The notes below the pieces were generated by a model. It had not been told where the DNA came from. It was given only the letters and a program-made list of their open reading frames with translations, and did no database searches. The position numbers were made by a program, and so were the translations under genes. 64,000 nucleotides of DNA from Steinernema hermaphroditum. Taxonomy: Eukaryota; Nematoda; Chromadorea; Rhabditida; Steinernematidae. Below are positions 52,030 through 62,162 of this stretch, piece after piece. Position 1 is the stretch's first letter; each line of letters begins with the position of its first letter. The stretch lies in assembly GCA_030435675.1 (NCBI GenBank), contig CM059622.1, positions 16,988,001 through 17,052,000 on the forward strand. Direction: 5' to 3'.

Positions 52030-52065
52030 GGTCTGCATCAGGGTTGTGCGGAACAATGCGTGTGT

Positions 52066-52300
52066 CCGGAACCGGAAGAAACGGCTCGAGGCGGGTTCGA
52101 ATCCACCCTGAGGACTGACATTTTTATCTTCAGTCATTTTCATTTGACACTAGCCGCAAAGTTTTTCTTCTGTCTATTTATGTCAAAAGAAAAACTACGT
52201 TAATAAAATGGCTGTCTTAAACCGACGATAAAAATGTTTGGTCTCAGGGGGGATTCGAACCCGCCTCGAGCCGTTTCTCCCGGTTCCGACTTCCGGATTA
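52066..52300. repeat. Palindrome inserted between the halves of the duplicated segment
   Basis: The left arm (CCGGAACCGGAAGAAACGGC, then CGAGGCGGGTTCGAATCC) and the right arm (its inverse from about 52252) enclose a core with inverted ends near CATTTTTATC and GATAAAAATG. It lies between the peroxiredoxin exon and its promoter part. Copy 1 has only one arm in a simple form, so this inverted structure arose or inserted in copy 2. Confidence 0.6.
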
Positions 52301-52815
52301 CTTCCGCACAACCCTGGTCTGCATGTGGCAAAGGCTATAAATGGACTACAAAGAAACGACAGCATCCTCCGTGAGATGACGCTCGTATCCTGAAATTGGC
52401 GCGCCAAGGCAATCGCCGCAGGACCCAACATTTTCGATCGGGTTTTTAATCCTAGATGAATCACCTACATAAGGCTCATCGGCAAATTTGCGTGCATTTA
52501 CGTCTTTCTCTCCAGCTTGTCCCATGTGTCATCAAAATATGACAGAATAACAAAGTGAGCGCAATCGAAGGAACGTAAAATCGCGTTGGATTTGCACTGA
52601 AATGTACCGTATTCTTCAGCGTCGTTTACGTGTGTTGCTTTGGTTTTCATGTTCACACGATAAGTATGTATAAACAAAAAAAACCCGAGTAACAACAGCT
52701 ACTGTTGGCCAGAATCCCGCAGCCGGTGATCAGCTGCTCTGTCTCCCCGCCACCACCCCGGCGCGTCCGGACTGATGACTCTGAGCCGAAAGTGACAATG
52801 GCTCCGCTTAAGCGG

Positions 52816-53635
52816 TAAATCCTGAGCGGTACCTGCTCAACGGAAAATCTCTCGCTATCAACAAATGACGCACAAGACGAACAAATCTAATGAAATCAAT
52901 TTATCCACAAATGCATTCTAACAATAACAGATATTGGGTGGTGCAATACTTTGGCCAAAAGGTCTTCTAGAGTGAGGGGGACCAATGGGTGGCGGCCGCA
53001 GAAGTAACGGTTTTCCATACTGATCACATTTCTTTGTTTTGAAAGCGAAAAGGTAAAGGGCGGGGAACTAAAATACTCACTGTACAGAAAGTTCGTTAGG
53101 GAAGCTACGACAGACTTCATTGAGAAAATTTCTTGTCTACGAACAATCGTTTCCTCTTACACTTCACGTCTTATTCCACTTATTTTTTTTTAATTCCGCA
53201 GGAATGGCATTGTAATGTAATCTAATGAACGGTGTACATTCAGTCGCCAAATTCTTGCTATAACAAACGCAGTTGCAGTTTCTCGTCCAGATGGGGGACT
53301 CTTCTAGGTTCTGATAGCGTCCGGTAATGACGGGTAATTGGCTCCTTTCACGGTCCCTTCTCAAGCTGCCCGATTAAGGATTTTCCCATGGAACGATAGA
53401 GTTTTCTGCACATCTGAAAAGCTTGTACCACCTGAACACTCAGCTGAAACATTTGTTCTTCAAATTATGTAATCTTCAAGCTACTTATCAAGTCAGGCCC
53501 TTTGCTACCAAAGGATACCATGCCCCCGGTATGGTTGAGTATAGAGTGAGTTTTTTTTTTTTTTTTTTTGAAAGACGCGGTTCACTCGGCCCTTTGGACT
53601 GGCCTCCCCTGTTTCGATCTTACTAAAAAAAATTT
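52816..53635. other. No gene recognised
   Basis: Minus-strand frames at 52896-53120 and 53164-53364 are open but unlike known families. A 20-base poly-T lies at 53550-53569. Confidence 0.35.
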
Positions 53636-53680
53636 ATTCTCCGATGCGATGCGACGCTGAACGGCATCGCATCGGAGAAT
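53636..53680. repeat. Perfect 17-bp hairpin
   Basis: ATTCTCCGATGCGATGC and its exact inverse are separated by 11 bases (GACGCTGAACG). Part of the loop and stem resemble the 5' flank of the F-box-like genes. Confidence 0.8.
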
Positions 53681-53717
53681 ATCGGACTCGTTTGGATTTC
53701 GGACTCGTTTCCCATCT

Positions 53718-54125
53718 CTGGTTCTGCTTGAGAAGTTTGATATCCTCATCTTCTAAATCCTCTTTTTCGAGGTACCCGTTGAGTTCTTCGACAGCCTTCT
53801 CCAAGTCGATCTGATTGTCCTCGAAGATCATCTTGTCCATGCTGTCATCGAGGTGGAAAGCAAAGGCGTAGGTGACATGAGCGTTGTACGGCATTTAAGG
53901 AGCGAATCGACGGATTTGATCAAGAAGTAGAGCTCCTGGTAGGTAAGGATTCCCTGGATGTTCATGGTCGTCTCGCGCATGGCGTGGACTCTCTCGTAAA
54001 GCTGAAGAAATCTCTTTAGACGGTGCTCAAGAAGTCAAGTTACCTGCTTGTTGGCACTAACACTCTTCTTGTGCGTGGTGTTCAAGTTGTCGTTGAAAAG
54101 GAACTTTTTCAGGTCGGTCTCTGCC
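53718..54125 (-). pseudogene. Ariadne-type E3 ubiquitin ligase, C-terminal fragment
   Basis: On the minus strand two exons read KKFLFNDNLNTTHKKSVSAN and, after a 43-bp intron (54003-54045 approximately), LYERVHAMRETTMNIQGILT, then LLKCRTTLM. One base is missing, after which the next frame gives YTYAFAFHL-like sequence and FEDNQIDLEKAVEELNGYL. This is the helical Ariadne domain of ARI1/ARIH1-type RBR ligases. No RING domains are present. The 5' end is cut exactly where the 427-bp repeat begins. Confidence 0.8.
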
Positions 54126-54550
54126 TTGGATCGTTTGCCGCCAGGGTCCGCGACGAACTTAAGGCTCGAGTGCCTTGAAATGAGCGGTCGCTGTCTGAGA
54201 ATGACCTTTTAAAGTAACCCTCTAGACATTAGTCTTTTAGACGTCTATGCTCTGCGAATTACAAGACGAAATAATCCTCTGACCTACCGTATTACAGCGT
54301 TCTGTGACTTGAGTCGAAGGCACCGTAGCGCATTGAAGTGCCGTAAGGAGATTTCTTGAAGAAAGGCATGCTCTCTTCCAATGCAAACGAGGACGAGAGC
54401 ATGCCTTACTTCGAGAACTCTACTGGTGGCTTGGAGAGTCTTCATGCTTAATATGGCGGATTCCCATCCAACAGATCAGTTTTATATCTGCCGATGGGTG
54501 TCGCGTTGGAACACTTATTTACATATTTGCGATCGCAAAAGTGACCCCAT
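54123..54550. repeat. 428-bp repeat, copy 2
   Basis: Direct copy of 50632-51058 with few differences. It abuts the Ariadne fragment at its left edge. Confidence 0.8.
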
Positions 54551-54731
54551 TCGGCGCTCTAAGCTTCCGCTGTACAAGGTTCAGTTCGTGTTGTCGATTC
54601 CTCTTTAATCCTCTTATGAGCTTGTGTTGTTTACATTCTAACCCTTCGTTCCACATTTCCATTAGTCATTCTTGCGAAAAATGATGCCATTTATGATAAC
54701 AGATTTAATGTTGATGAAACAGATGCAATTT

Positions 54732-55769
54732 TCAATTCTCCTCATCGTCCTTGTCTGTCACTCCCACATCCAACCAGTGGGTCTGCTTCTCCTTGTCCAC
54801 TCGGAAATTAATCGAAAAACTTCCATAGAGATAGAAGAAGATGGTGCAGAGTCTCCCTTCGCTCTTCGAAAATGGATGCACCAACTCCACATGTCTCGCG
54901 TCTCCGTACTTTTCGGCGCCAAACGTTTCGAGAACTTTCCTCAGCTCTTCCAGGTTCTTCTTCGGCGGATTCCCCGTGATCTTCCCATGAGTCAAGTAGT
55001 TGACGTTGCTGCTTCTCCAGTGGTTGTAGAGCTGGCAGAGAGCGGTCTTCGAAAGGTGGATGCTACTGAAATGCGCCTCTTTTAGGCGTTGATTCGTGAA
55101 AGCGTCGACGATATGGTCCACGAGAGCAGGCTGCGTCTTGTAGGAGGGCATGTCGATAGCCATGTGCGGGTGGCCCTTCTTGAGTATTCTTACGAGGAAT
55201 TCATTGATTGTCTTGTCCAGTTCAGGACTGACACAGTCCAGATTCCTCTTGCCACTAACAGCCTGAATGAAGATCCGCTGGACGGCAGGAGTTGCGGCTA
55301 GAACGGTCTTGGCTTGTTCCCGTGAAAGATTATCCAACGAGTGTAGATAGATGTTCTGAACGGTATACTTCGCCGCCTTCACATAGGCGGCAACCTGCTT
55401 GGCGATGAGCCTCTGCGTCGGATGAGAAAAGGTTACGGTCAGCGTGTGAATGCGCCGCCCATTCAGTAGGTCGTTGGTGAAACTGCTCGAGTCATAGCGC
55501 CGAGTGATGGTGAATCCGTTGAAGAGACGCGCCTGGCCGTGCTCTCCGAGGGAAAGTTCGTCAAGGGTGGTGTCACGTGCTACCGCACCGAACAGCCCAT
55601 TCATAGAGCATATCCGCTGAAGAGGACAGAGGTCGGCGTACTGTAGATCCTTGGCGTCTTTTGACTTCACTGGCGAGATGGCGGGGTTATGGTGCTGGAT
55701 AAGGGTGCACGCGACGTCGCTGAGAATCTCTATGGGGAGCTGTGCGAATATTCCGGGCTGGGAGGGCAT
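54732..55769 (-). CDS. F-box-like protein, 345 aa
   Basis: Single exon starting MPSQPGIFAQLPIEILSDVA; LPIEILSDV is a good F-box-type start. The remaining sequence has features of nematode F-box C-terminal domains (IHTLTVTFSHPTQR; AVQRIFIQAVSGKR; LKEAHFSSIHLSKTALCQLY) and an acidic tail. It is not closely related to the MESVP copies. A TTTAAATA on the minus strand near 55815 could be the TATA box. Likely an SCF substrate adaptor by motif; not proven. Confidence 0.75.
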   Translation of the reverse strand: MPSQPGIFAQLPIEILSDVACTLIQHHNPAISPVKSKDAKDLQYADLCPLQRICSMNGLFGAVARDTTLDELSLGEHGQARLFNGFTITRRYDSSSFTNDLLNGRRIHTLTVTFSHPTQRLIAKQVAAYVKAAKYTVQNIYLHSLDNLSREQAKTVLAATPAVQRIFIQAVSGKRNLDCVSPELDKTINEFLVRILKKGHPHMAIDMPSYKTQPALVDHIVDAFTNQRLKEAHFSSIHLSKTALCQLYNHWRSSNVNYLTHGKITGNPPKKNLEELRKVLETFGAEKYGDARHVELVHPFSKSEGRLCTIFFYLYGSFSINFRVDKEKQTHWLDVGVTDKDDEEN

Positions 55770-56279
55770 GGCTGGCTGGTTGTGGTGGTTCGGTGCTGTG
55801 AAATCGGCGATATTTAAAGGAGTTGGGATTCGTTTGCATCGCTTTTACAGCGAAATTGGGATAAACCGACGCGAAGAGTTGCTCGGCAGCAGTGATGCCG
55901 ATTGAGTCCGAGTATTCAGCATCGCTGCTTGACTGTTCTCGGTATGCAGTCTGTCCTTGTGTCGGGACTCCACCCGGCTGTCCGCACCCTGTGATCGACA
56001 CACTGACCCTCATTCGGGAGATCACTGCTCTCTTCTCTTTCTCCTTTTATCTCTTGCTCATCCTTTGATGATCCAATAACGGCCCTTTTAACTAATACCG
56101 CTAATACTATCACTCGCGCACGGGTTCACACTGTGTCACAGTGTTTACTGAAAATCGGTGATCTGCGGAACTCTCCTGCCACGCGGGCCTTCTATATATG
56201 TAGATAGATGCTTTAGAGGAGATTCCCTTGCTTGACAGTCATTTATTCTTTGTTACATCAAACTTATTGGTTCATCGGT
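55770..56279. other. Intergenic, no gene seen
   Basis: 5' flank of the 345-aa gene and 3' flank of the 256-aa gene. The sequence is unremarkable. Confidence 0.4.
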
Positions 56280-57050
56280 TCAAAATATAAGTCGCTTATA
56301 AAGACAGCCGCTCTCTTTACACAAGCTCTTTAAATCTTCCAGTTCCTGAAATTTCTTTCTATACCAATCGGTGTCTGACCACCGTAGAGAGATATCAAGA
56401 AATGGGCTAAATTTCTTTCCCTCTATTTCGTTGTGATGACGACGAACGAAGTCGACGATTTTCGGGATAACTGTAGAGCACGTATTCCGCCTTATGCAAA
56501 GAGTGAATTCGCGAAATTGTCGTTGAAGAAAAAGGGTAAGAAGAAAGTCCATTTCTTCGCTGCTTTTCACCGCTGGCTGAATTTCTAGATTCCGTAGACT
56601 TCCCTTCCTTATCAGGCTCTCAACAACCGATCGAACTTCATTTGCATATGTGCTTCTTTCAGTCAGTCTTACGTGCGTGAATCGTAGGTTACCGAGGAAA
56701 TGGGCTTCATCGCTGTTTATAGCGTTTTCTTTGAATTCCAAGTAGGCAGAGGCGACATACGGTATGCGACGGGCAATTTCCTTCATCAGAGAAGCCGTGA
56801 TTTTACTATGTGCGCCAATCAGCAGACGAATCGACGCACAATTCTTCGGAATTGGATTGACTCGATGGAGCTCGTGGGACCAACTGGTAAACCAGCTGGA
56901 GTGACCACAAATGGCGTAGTCGTACTTTCTTTCGAGCAGGTTAGGGCTGATGGTTCCGTAGGCGGCTGATAGACCTCTTGCTTTGTAGAGAAATTCGTTA
57001 CTGAGGTGAGACAGTACCTCCTCAATGAAAAGATCGGGAACGCGGTCCAT
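56280..57050 (-). CDS. F-box-like family protein, 256 aa
   Basis: Single exon starting MDRVPDLFIEEVLSHLSNEF, homologous to the MESVP family at the N-terminus (VP-x-xFIEEVLS). It shares the layout of the others: YVASAYLEFKENAINSDEAH corresponds to their ISLTLDC...SNEVA segment, RFTHVRL to LRITDL, and LIRKGSLRNLEI to LIEKKCLRNL. No inactivating change is visible. It is a more divergent and probably older member. Confidence 0.8.
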   Translation of the reverse strand: MDRVPDLFIEEVLSHLSNEFLYKARGLSAAYGTISPNLLERKYDYAICGHSSWFTSWSHELHRVNPIPKNCASIRLLIGAHSKITASLMKEIARRIPYVASAYLEFKENAINSDEAHFLGNLRFTHVRLTERSTYANEVRSVVESLIRKGSLRNLEIQPAVKSSEEMDFLLTLFLQRQFREFTLCIRRNTCSTVIPKIVDFVRRHHNEIEGKKFSPFLDISLRWSDTDWYRKKFQELEDLKSLCKESGCLYKRLIF

Positions 57051-57059
57051 GAGTGTGGC

Positions 57060-57417
57060 CGTAGCTGCCGACTTATTCGATCCTATGTCGACTGAATGTA
57101 TGCGATGGTGATCTGATTAGAGCGATGCCAGCTCTGTGAACAACTCCCTATCAGGACCCTCCCGCCAGCGCGGATGGTCCTGGATTCGATTACGTCACCC
57201 CAGCGCCGATCACCGAAGAATCAGTCGGCAGGCAGCCGAGCAACCGCTTGGCCGGCTCTCTCCTCCACCTCCCGTTCCCTCTTGCTTCTCATGTTTGAAT
57301 AACCGTATTTATTGTATATAAAAGTGTCAGCCAAGAGTATAATTCCGGAACAGCTTAGGGCACGCAAAGGGGAACTCAAAGTAGACCCTTCCGGACTGGA
57401 CATCCCCTTCTTCGTTA
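57060..57417. other. No gene seen
   Basis: 5' flank of the 256-aa gene. No promoter motif stands out. Confidence 0.35.
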
Positions 57418-57640
57418 GGTACGTGTCGCTCGTGACACACTCCTTCCAATCTGTTTAGTATCGAAGCCGTGTAGCCAGTTTGCCTCTGTCCGCTTCCCTC
57501 GAGCATTTCTTTTGCCTTGTATAATTAACGTGTAAGAAGCCAAATTCTTGCCCCGGCACAAGAATGAGGTCCGTTTCTTTGGCCAAAGTTGTGGGTACGA
57601 GAATTTCTGCCACAAAACATCAAATCAAAGCAGTGCCTCC
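57418..57640. repeat. Diverged repeat, uninterrupted copy
   Basis: Shares CGCTCGTGACACACTCCT, GTTTAG, AAGCCAAATTCTT and the following CCTGG/CCCGG, GTCCGTTT, GGCCA and AAATTTC blocks with 57960-58086 plus 58560-58640. The uninterrupted form shows the pre-insertion state of the second copy. Confidence 0.65.
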
Positions 57641-57959
57641 GTGGGAATTCATGGTTTGAACACTAGAAATATAGTCATAAGTGGTGTAGAGGAGAGCGGG
57701 TAATGGCTTGTTCATTAGGTAGCCGTCCCCTACGCCGTCACCGTTTCCTGTTCACATTGAAACGGCGACGTCGACGGAGATAACGACGATTGTCCAATGT
57801 GAACACACATCTTGAACGTCGTCGACGTCCTTCATCTTAGAATTGAACTTCTTTCTGATATGGACCTTTCATATACCAGTAGGTCAGTGATGCTAACGAG
57901 ATCGACCCACAGGCGCCGTCGAGTCCGACTCTAGAGGGTTTTGTGGACCTCTAGAGGTG

Positions 57960-58640
57960 GACCTCACGTATCGCTCGTGACACACTCCTGTAAACTTGTT
58001 TAGCATCAAAGCCATCTGGCCAGCTTGCTTCGGTCCGATTACCTCGACCAGATCGACTAGAGTGGAGCATGTAGGAAGCCAAATTCGGCTTTATTATCAA
58101 ACAGTTGCCGGAATGGCGTTAGCGTTGCCGGATTGGGGGAAGCGTTGCCGGAATTTTTTTTGGCTCTGTTAGGGAGAAGTGACCAAAATTGACAGAACTG
58201 AATTTAGATTGACACAACCAAATTTCACGGACAGAAGTCACTTAAGTGAGTGAACAGAATCACTTTTTTCATCTGGGCGTCTTGATATTTAAAGTTGCGA
58301 GCGAGCCGCAGGCGAGCACTGCATTCATTTTTGCGTATGGCCAAACATCCAGGCTTGGTTTGGCTCCGGCTTAGGCTCATGTCCATGGTTTTTATGCGTG
58401 CCCTGTAGTCGCGGTGGCTTCGGCAAACCCTGGCTTGGCTTAGGCTTGGCAATAGGAATATGCCTGTTGATTTAAAGCGAGCCCTGTAGTCTTAACAGCA
58501 AAGCTGCTGCCATTCCGGCAACGCTCATGCCTTTCCGGCAACTGTTTGATAATACAGCCCCAAATTCTTACCCTGGCAAGAAGGAACAGGGTCCGTTTGT
58601 GTGGCCAGCTGAGAAATTTCGCCATAAAACACTGAAGCAA
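57960..58640. repeat. Diverged repeat, copy interrupted by a MITE
   Basis: The left part is 57960-58086, the right part 58560-58640; the element at 58087-58559 lies between. Confidence 0.65.
58087..58559. mobile_element. MITE, 473 bp, with 8-bp target duplication (Merlin- or hAT-like)
   Basis: Inverted ends of about 48 bp start GGCTTTATTATCAAACAGTT at the left and GGCTGTATTATCAAACAGTT (inverse) at the right. The target CCAAATTC is duplicated at 58079-58086 and 58560-58567. An 8-bp duplication together with GG-starting ends suits Merlin; hAT is the alternative. No transposase. Internal repeats of GTTGCCGGAAT are visible at both ends. Confidence 0.85.
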
Positions 58641-58913
58641 ATGGAAATTCGCGTTATGAAAAGCAGGAGTGGTAAAGATTTATCATTATTAGTATCCTTC
58701 TTATCAGCCACATTAGGGCTGCACTCTCATCTTGACATTATTATTGTTGAACCTCCTCAGTTTTGCCTGCCAAAACATTGGCTCCATTCCGGGCAGTCCA
58801 AACAGGACCCCGAGGCCATTCTGTTCCTCATTCTTGTATCCTGTCGCGCTTACCGTATCGGCCTAAAACGTTTGTTAGTGTACGAAGACCAAGAAGAAAT
58901 ACTCCGTACCAGT

Positions 58914-59170
58914 TTGAACATTTTCTCCACGACGGGAGCCTCTTCTTCTGCCGCCTGCTTAGCCCTCAGCTTGTAGTAGTGCTGCAGCGCTTCGTCACAT
59001 CTCACCGTCGCCGCTTTGGCGCATAGCTTCTTGGCACCGGCCAATGCTTCCGCCAAAGGGTCGTCAGAGTTGATGCTCCCACCCAGTGCGTTATCCCGTT
59101 CTCGCTCCTGGACAACTTGGATATTCACCGGTTCCATTCCGTAGGGCATGGGTAGATAGAATCCGTTGAT
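58914..59170 (-). CDS. Possible coding exon of an unknown gene
   Basis: Preceded by a good acceptor (ATCTTCAG at about 59177) and followed by a donor (GTACGG). The frame reads MPYGMEPVNIQVVQERERDN, then LAEALAGAKKLCAKAATVRC and KLRAKQAAEEEAPVVEKMF, an Ala/Glu-rich helical stretch typical of real coding sequence. No neighbouring exon was found; a foldback element lies 85 bp upstream. It could be a gene fragment. Confidence 0.4.
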
Positions 59171-59254
59171 CTGAAGATTGGTATGGACATGAATGGTTCG
59201 TCGTTAGAAATGTTATGTTTGCGTGGCGTCCGTTTTAATTTATGATGCGGCTTA

Positions 59255-59759
59255 CAAGGGAACCGCCCGAAGTGTGACACTCCGATTTCGCTGAAAATTT
59301 GTGGGCGTACATCGCAGCCCGGGACTAACAAAACGCACATAGTTTGATCGGTGCGAAATTACACCAAGGTACCTAAAAGAGGTCTTTAATTGTAAGGTAT
59401 CCTGGTGCGATGTCCCTGAAGCCTCAAAATATACGGTATTATTGTCAGTGTTTTTCGTTTTTGTCGCCGATTTTCTAAGGTTTTCGGCATTTGGAACGAA
59501 AATTAATTGTAAATTAACAACCATGTTCTTGTAGCACGAAAACCGGTCAAAAAAAACGACTAACACTGACAATAATACCGTATATTTTGAGGATTCAGGG
59601 ACATCGTACCAGGATACCTTGCAATTAGAGACCTCTTTTAGGTACCTTGGTGTAATTTCGCACCGATCAAACTATGTGCGTTTTGTTAGTCCCGGGCTGC
59701 GATGTACGCCCACAAATTTTCAGCGAAATCGGAGTGTCACACTTCGGGCGGTTCCCTTG
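59255..59759. mobile_element. Foldback element with 190-bp inverted arms and TTA target duplication
   Basis: The arms begin CAAGGGAACCGCCCGAAGTG and are nearly identical for about 190 bp; the central 120 bp is unique. TTA lies on both sides (59252-59254, 59760-59762), which suits the PIF/Harbinger preference for three-base T-A-rich targets. No coding frame. Confidence 0.8.
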
Positions 59760-59763
59760 TTAG

Positions 59764-60370
59764 TGACTCGAAACCGACTCAATCCCAAAACGAATTCCAG
59801 CCCCATATTCCTTCCTCCTTCCTTTTGATTAAAAAATCAGTTGGAAGAGACCTGTTCTTTATGTATGTGCCGTTTTGAGGGTCTCAGATCTTAGATCAGC
59901 CATACGACACGTCGAGTCATCGAGTCAAGTCGAGCGACTCCAAACCGACTTGAGCCAAAGTTGGATGTCAACTATTAAGGTCTTCTTTCCTTGATGCTTT
60001 TGATGAAACCATCCTCTATCCCTAGGGATTTGAGTGTTTTGTTTTGCGCTCATTTATGTGTGCGAACGATACAGAACGATTTAAGGAGGCATATTATTTG
60101 TGTGCCGTTTTGAAACTTACCATGCGACTTTGCGACTCGAAACCGACGCCGATTCAAGTCCAAATCAAATGCCAACCAAAATAGGACTCCCTTTCTAGAT
60201 ATTGTTTTAAGGGTAATTTACCACGAAACATTCACTGAGTCGAGCAAGTCAACAAAGCCTATAGCCGACTCAAGCCAAAGACGAATTCCAACCAGGAGTT
60301 CTCTCCTATACGCTTTCGATGAAAAAATTGCAAAATATAAGGGCCTGCTTGCCGTTTTGAAGGTAATTTA
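59764..60370 (+). repeat. Degenerate tandem array, about four units of 130-195 bp
   Basis: Units start near 59764, 59936, 60131 and 60260 with GACTCGAAACCGACT-like sequence and CCAACC about 35 bases later, and most contain GTGCCGTTTTGA. Divergence is high. Probably a decayed satellite. Confidence 0.55.
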
Positions 60371-60458
60371 TCATGAAAAATCGGTCACCGTTGCAGAGGA
60401 AAAAGTGCAAAAAGAAGATACATTTGATGCCTGGAAGATGCCACAGATCTTTGTGGTA

Positions 60459-61899
60459 CACTGCTGGACAAAAGTATAGGCCACCCCCCTTATTGGGCGG
60501 TTTGGAGGGCTAGCGGCAACTTTTGAAGATAGTGAATTCTCGACGTGAAAAAGCGTCGCGAAAAACATAGGTTCCATGAGGAAAGAAGAAATCCCTAAAA
60601 GAAAAACAAATGTAAAAACGTTCAAATAAATCTGAGACCCAATTTCAGCTGGACAAAAGTATAGGCCACCCTAGACATTTGCTTCGTATTTAATTCGTAT
60701 TTAATTGGTAACAAGCCTTGTTTTCACTGTTATTCACTGGAACTGTGTTTCACAGCTATTTTGTTGCAATGGGTGGAGGCGCGCGCCTAACAGAGATCGA
60801 AATGGACAAAATTGAAGAGCTCCATTCTGGACACATGCCCAAATGGAAACATGATGGGTAGATGGCCACACCTTCTTCGCTAACAGACTCCAAACCATGC
60901 GAACCACCGTTTTCGGCGTCGCAGATTAGACAGGAGTAAAAATTATACCATTTTAGTGCTTCTGGGCACAACTCCTCCTTCAAAGCTCAGGACTCCAACA
61001 TGACCTTCATTCCTGACCAGGTCCCAGAACGATCTGGAATTACTGAGTTTCAGTTGTTTCTATCGTTTTCATGTTGTAGAGCGTATGCAAAAACCTATTC
61101 TGGTCATCTACCTGTAATGACCGAACGCTATTGATAACAGAAAGCCGGATCTTTCAAAGCCCTATCAAAACCGACACTTTTCCATTGTAAATTCCTTGGT
61201 ACGTGGAATATGTTGAAATATCTATAAAAATACACCGTTTTTCATAGAATAAAACATATGTGCGGTTTTCGCATACGCTCTACAACATGAAAACGATGAA
61301 AAAACTGAGACTCAGTAATTCCAGATCGTTTCGGGACCCGGACAAAAGTGCAGGTCAAGGTGGGGCCCTAAGTTTTGAAGGAGAATTGATGCCCAGAAGC
61401 ACTAAAATGGTACAATTTTTGCTCCTATGTAATCTGCGGCTCCGAGAACAGTGTTTTGCGTGGTTTTGAGGCTGCTGGTGAGGAAGGTATGGCCATGTGA
61501 CCGGAGTGTTTCTATTTGGGCATGTGTCCAGAATGGAGCTCTTCAATTTTGTCCATTTCGATCTCTGTTAGGCGCGCGCCTCCACCCATTGCAACAAAAT
61601 AGCTGTGAAACACAGTTCCAGTGAATAACAGTGAAAACAAGGCTTGTTACCAATTAAATACGAATTAAATGAGAAGCAAATGTCTAGGGTGGCCTATACT
61701 TTTGTCCAGCTGAAATTGGGTCTCAGATTTATTTGAACTTTTTTACATTTGTTTTTCTTTTAGGGATTTCTTCTTTCCTCATGGAACCTATGTTTTTCGC
61801 GACGCTTTTTCATGTGGGGTATTCAGTATCTTCAAAAGTTGCCGCTAGCCTTCCAAACCGCCTAATAAGGGGGGTGGCCTATACTTTTGTCCAGCAGTG
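60459..61899. mobile_element. Palindromic Tc1-like element with IR/DR ends (family 3)
   Basis: TA flanks both ends (60457-60458, 61900-61901). The outer end CACTGCTGGACAAAAGTATA and an inner copy CAGCTGGACAAAAGTATAGG near 60650 form direct repeats in each arm, mirrored on the right at about 61690. Each arm contains MGGGARLTEIEMDKIEELHS from 60769, a Tc1-like transposase start that decays after 30 codons. The centre (60910-61450) is a loose palindrome homologous to the centre of the element at 3745-5158. Confidence 0.85.
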
Positions 61900-61901
61900 T
61901 A

Positions 61902-62162
61902 TGAAGGGTAATCATCTTTCAACAGGGGCATTGAGATACTGGATGTGCTTTTCTGTTTCTGAATTTGTAGTCCCCCTCCCGCGTCTAGACTGAATAGACG
62001 TTTGTGTCTAAGATTGTACATACATCTAAGGGATGTGATTGTTAGTAAAGATGAACCCCACTCGACCGGTCGTTCCTTCCTTCTCAACAATGACGATCAG
62101 GATTTTTAACCGTTGGTATTTTGGTGCACTTACTTCACCTAGAAGAAGATCTGGATGATCTT
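61902..62162. other. No gene seen
   Basis: Spacer. Nothing recognised. Confidence 0.4.

Noticed and set aside
52240..52290. tRNA suggested by GGGTTCGAATCC
   Set aside because: No A-box at the right distance and the arm is part of a larger palindrome.
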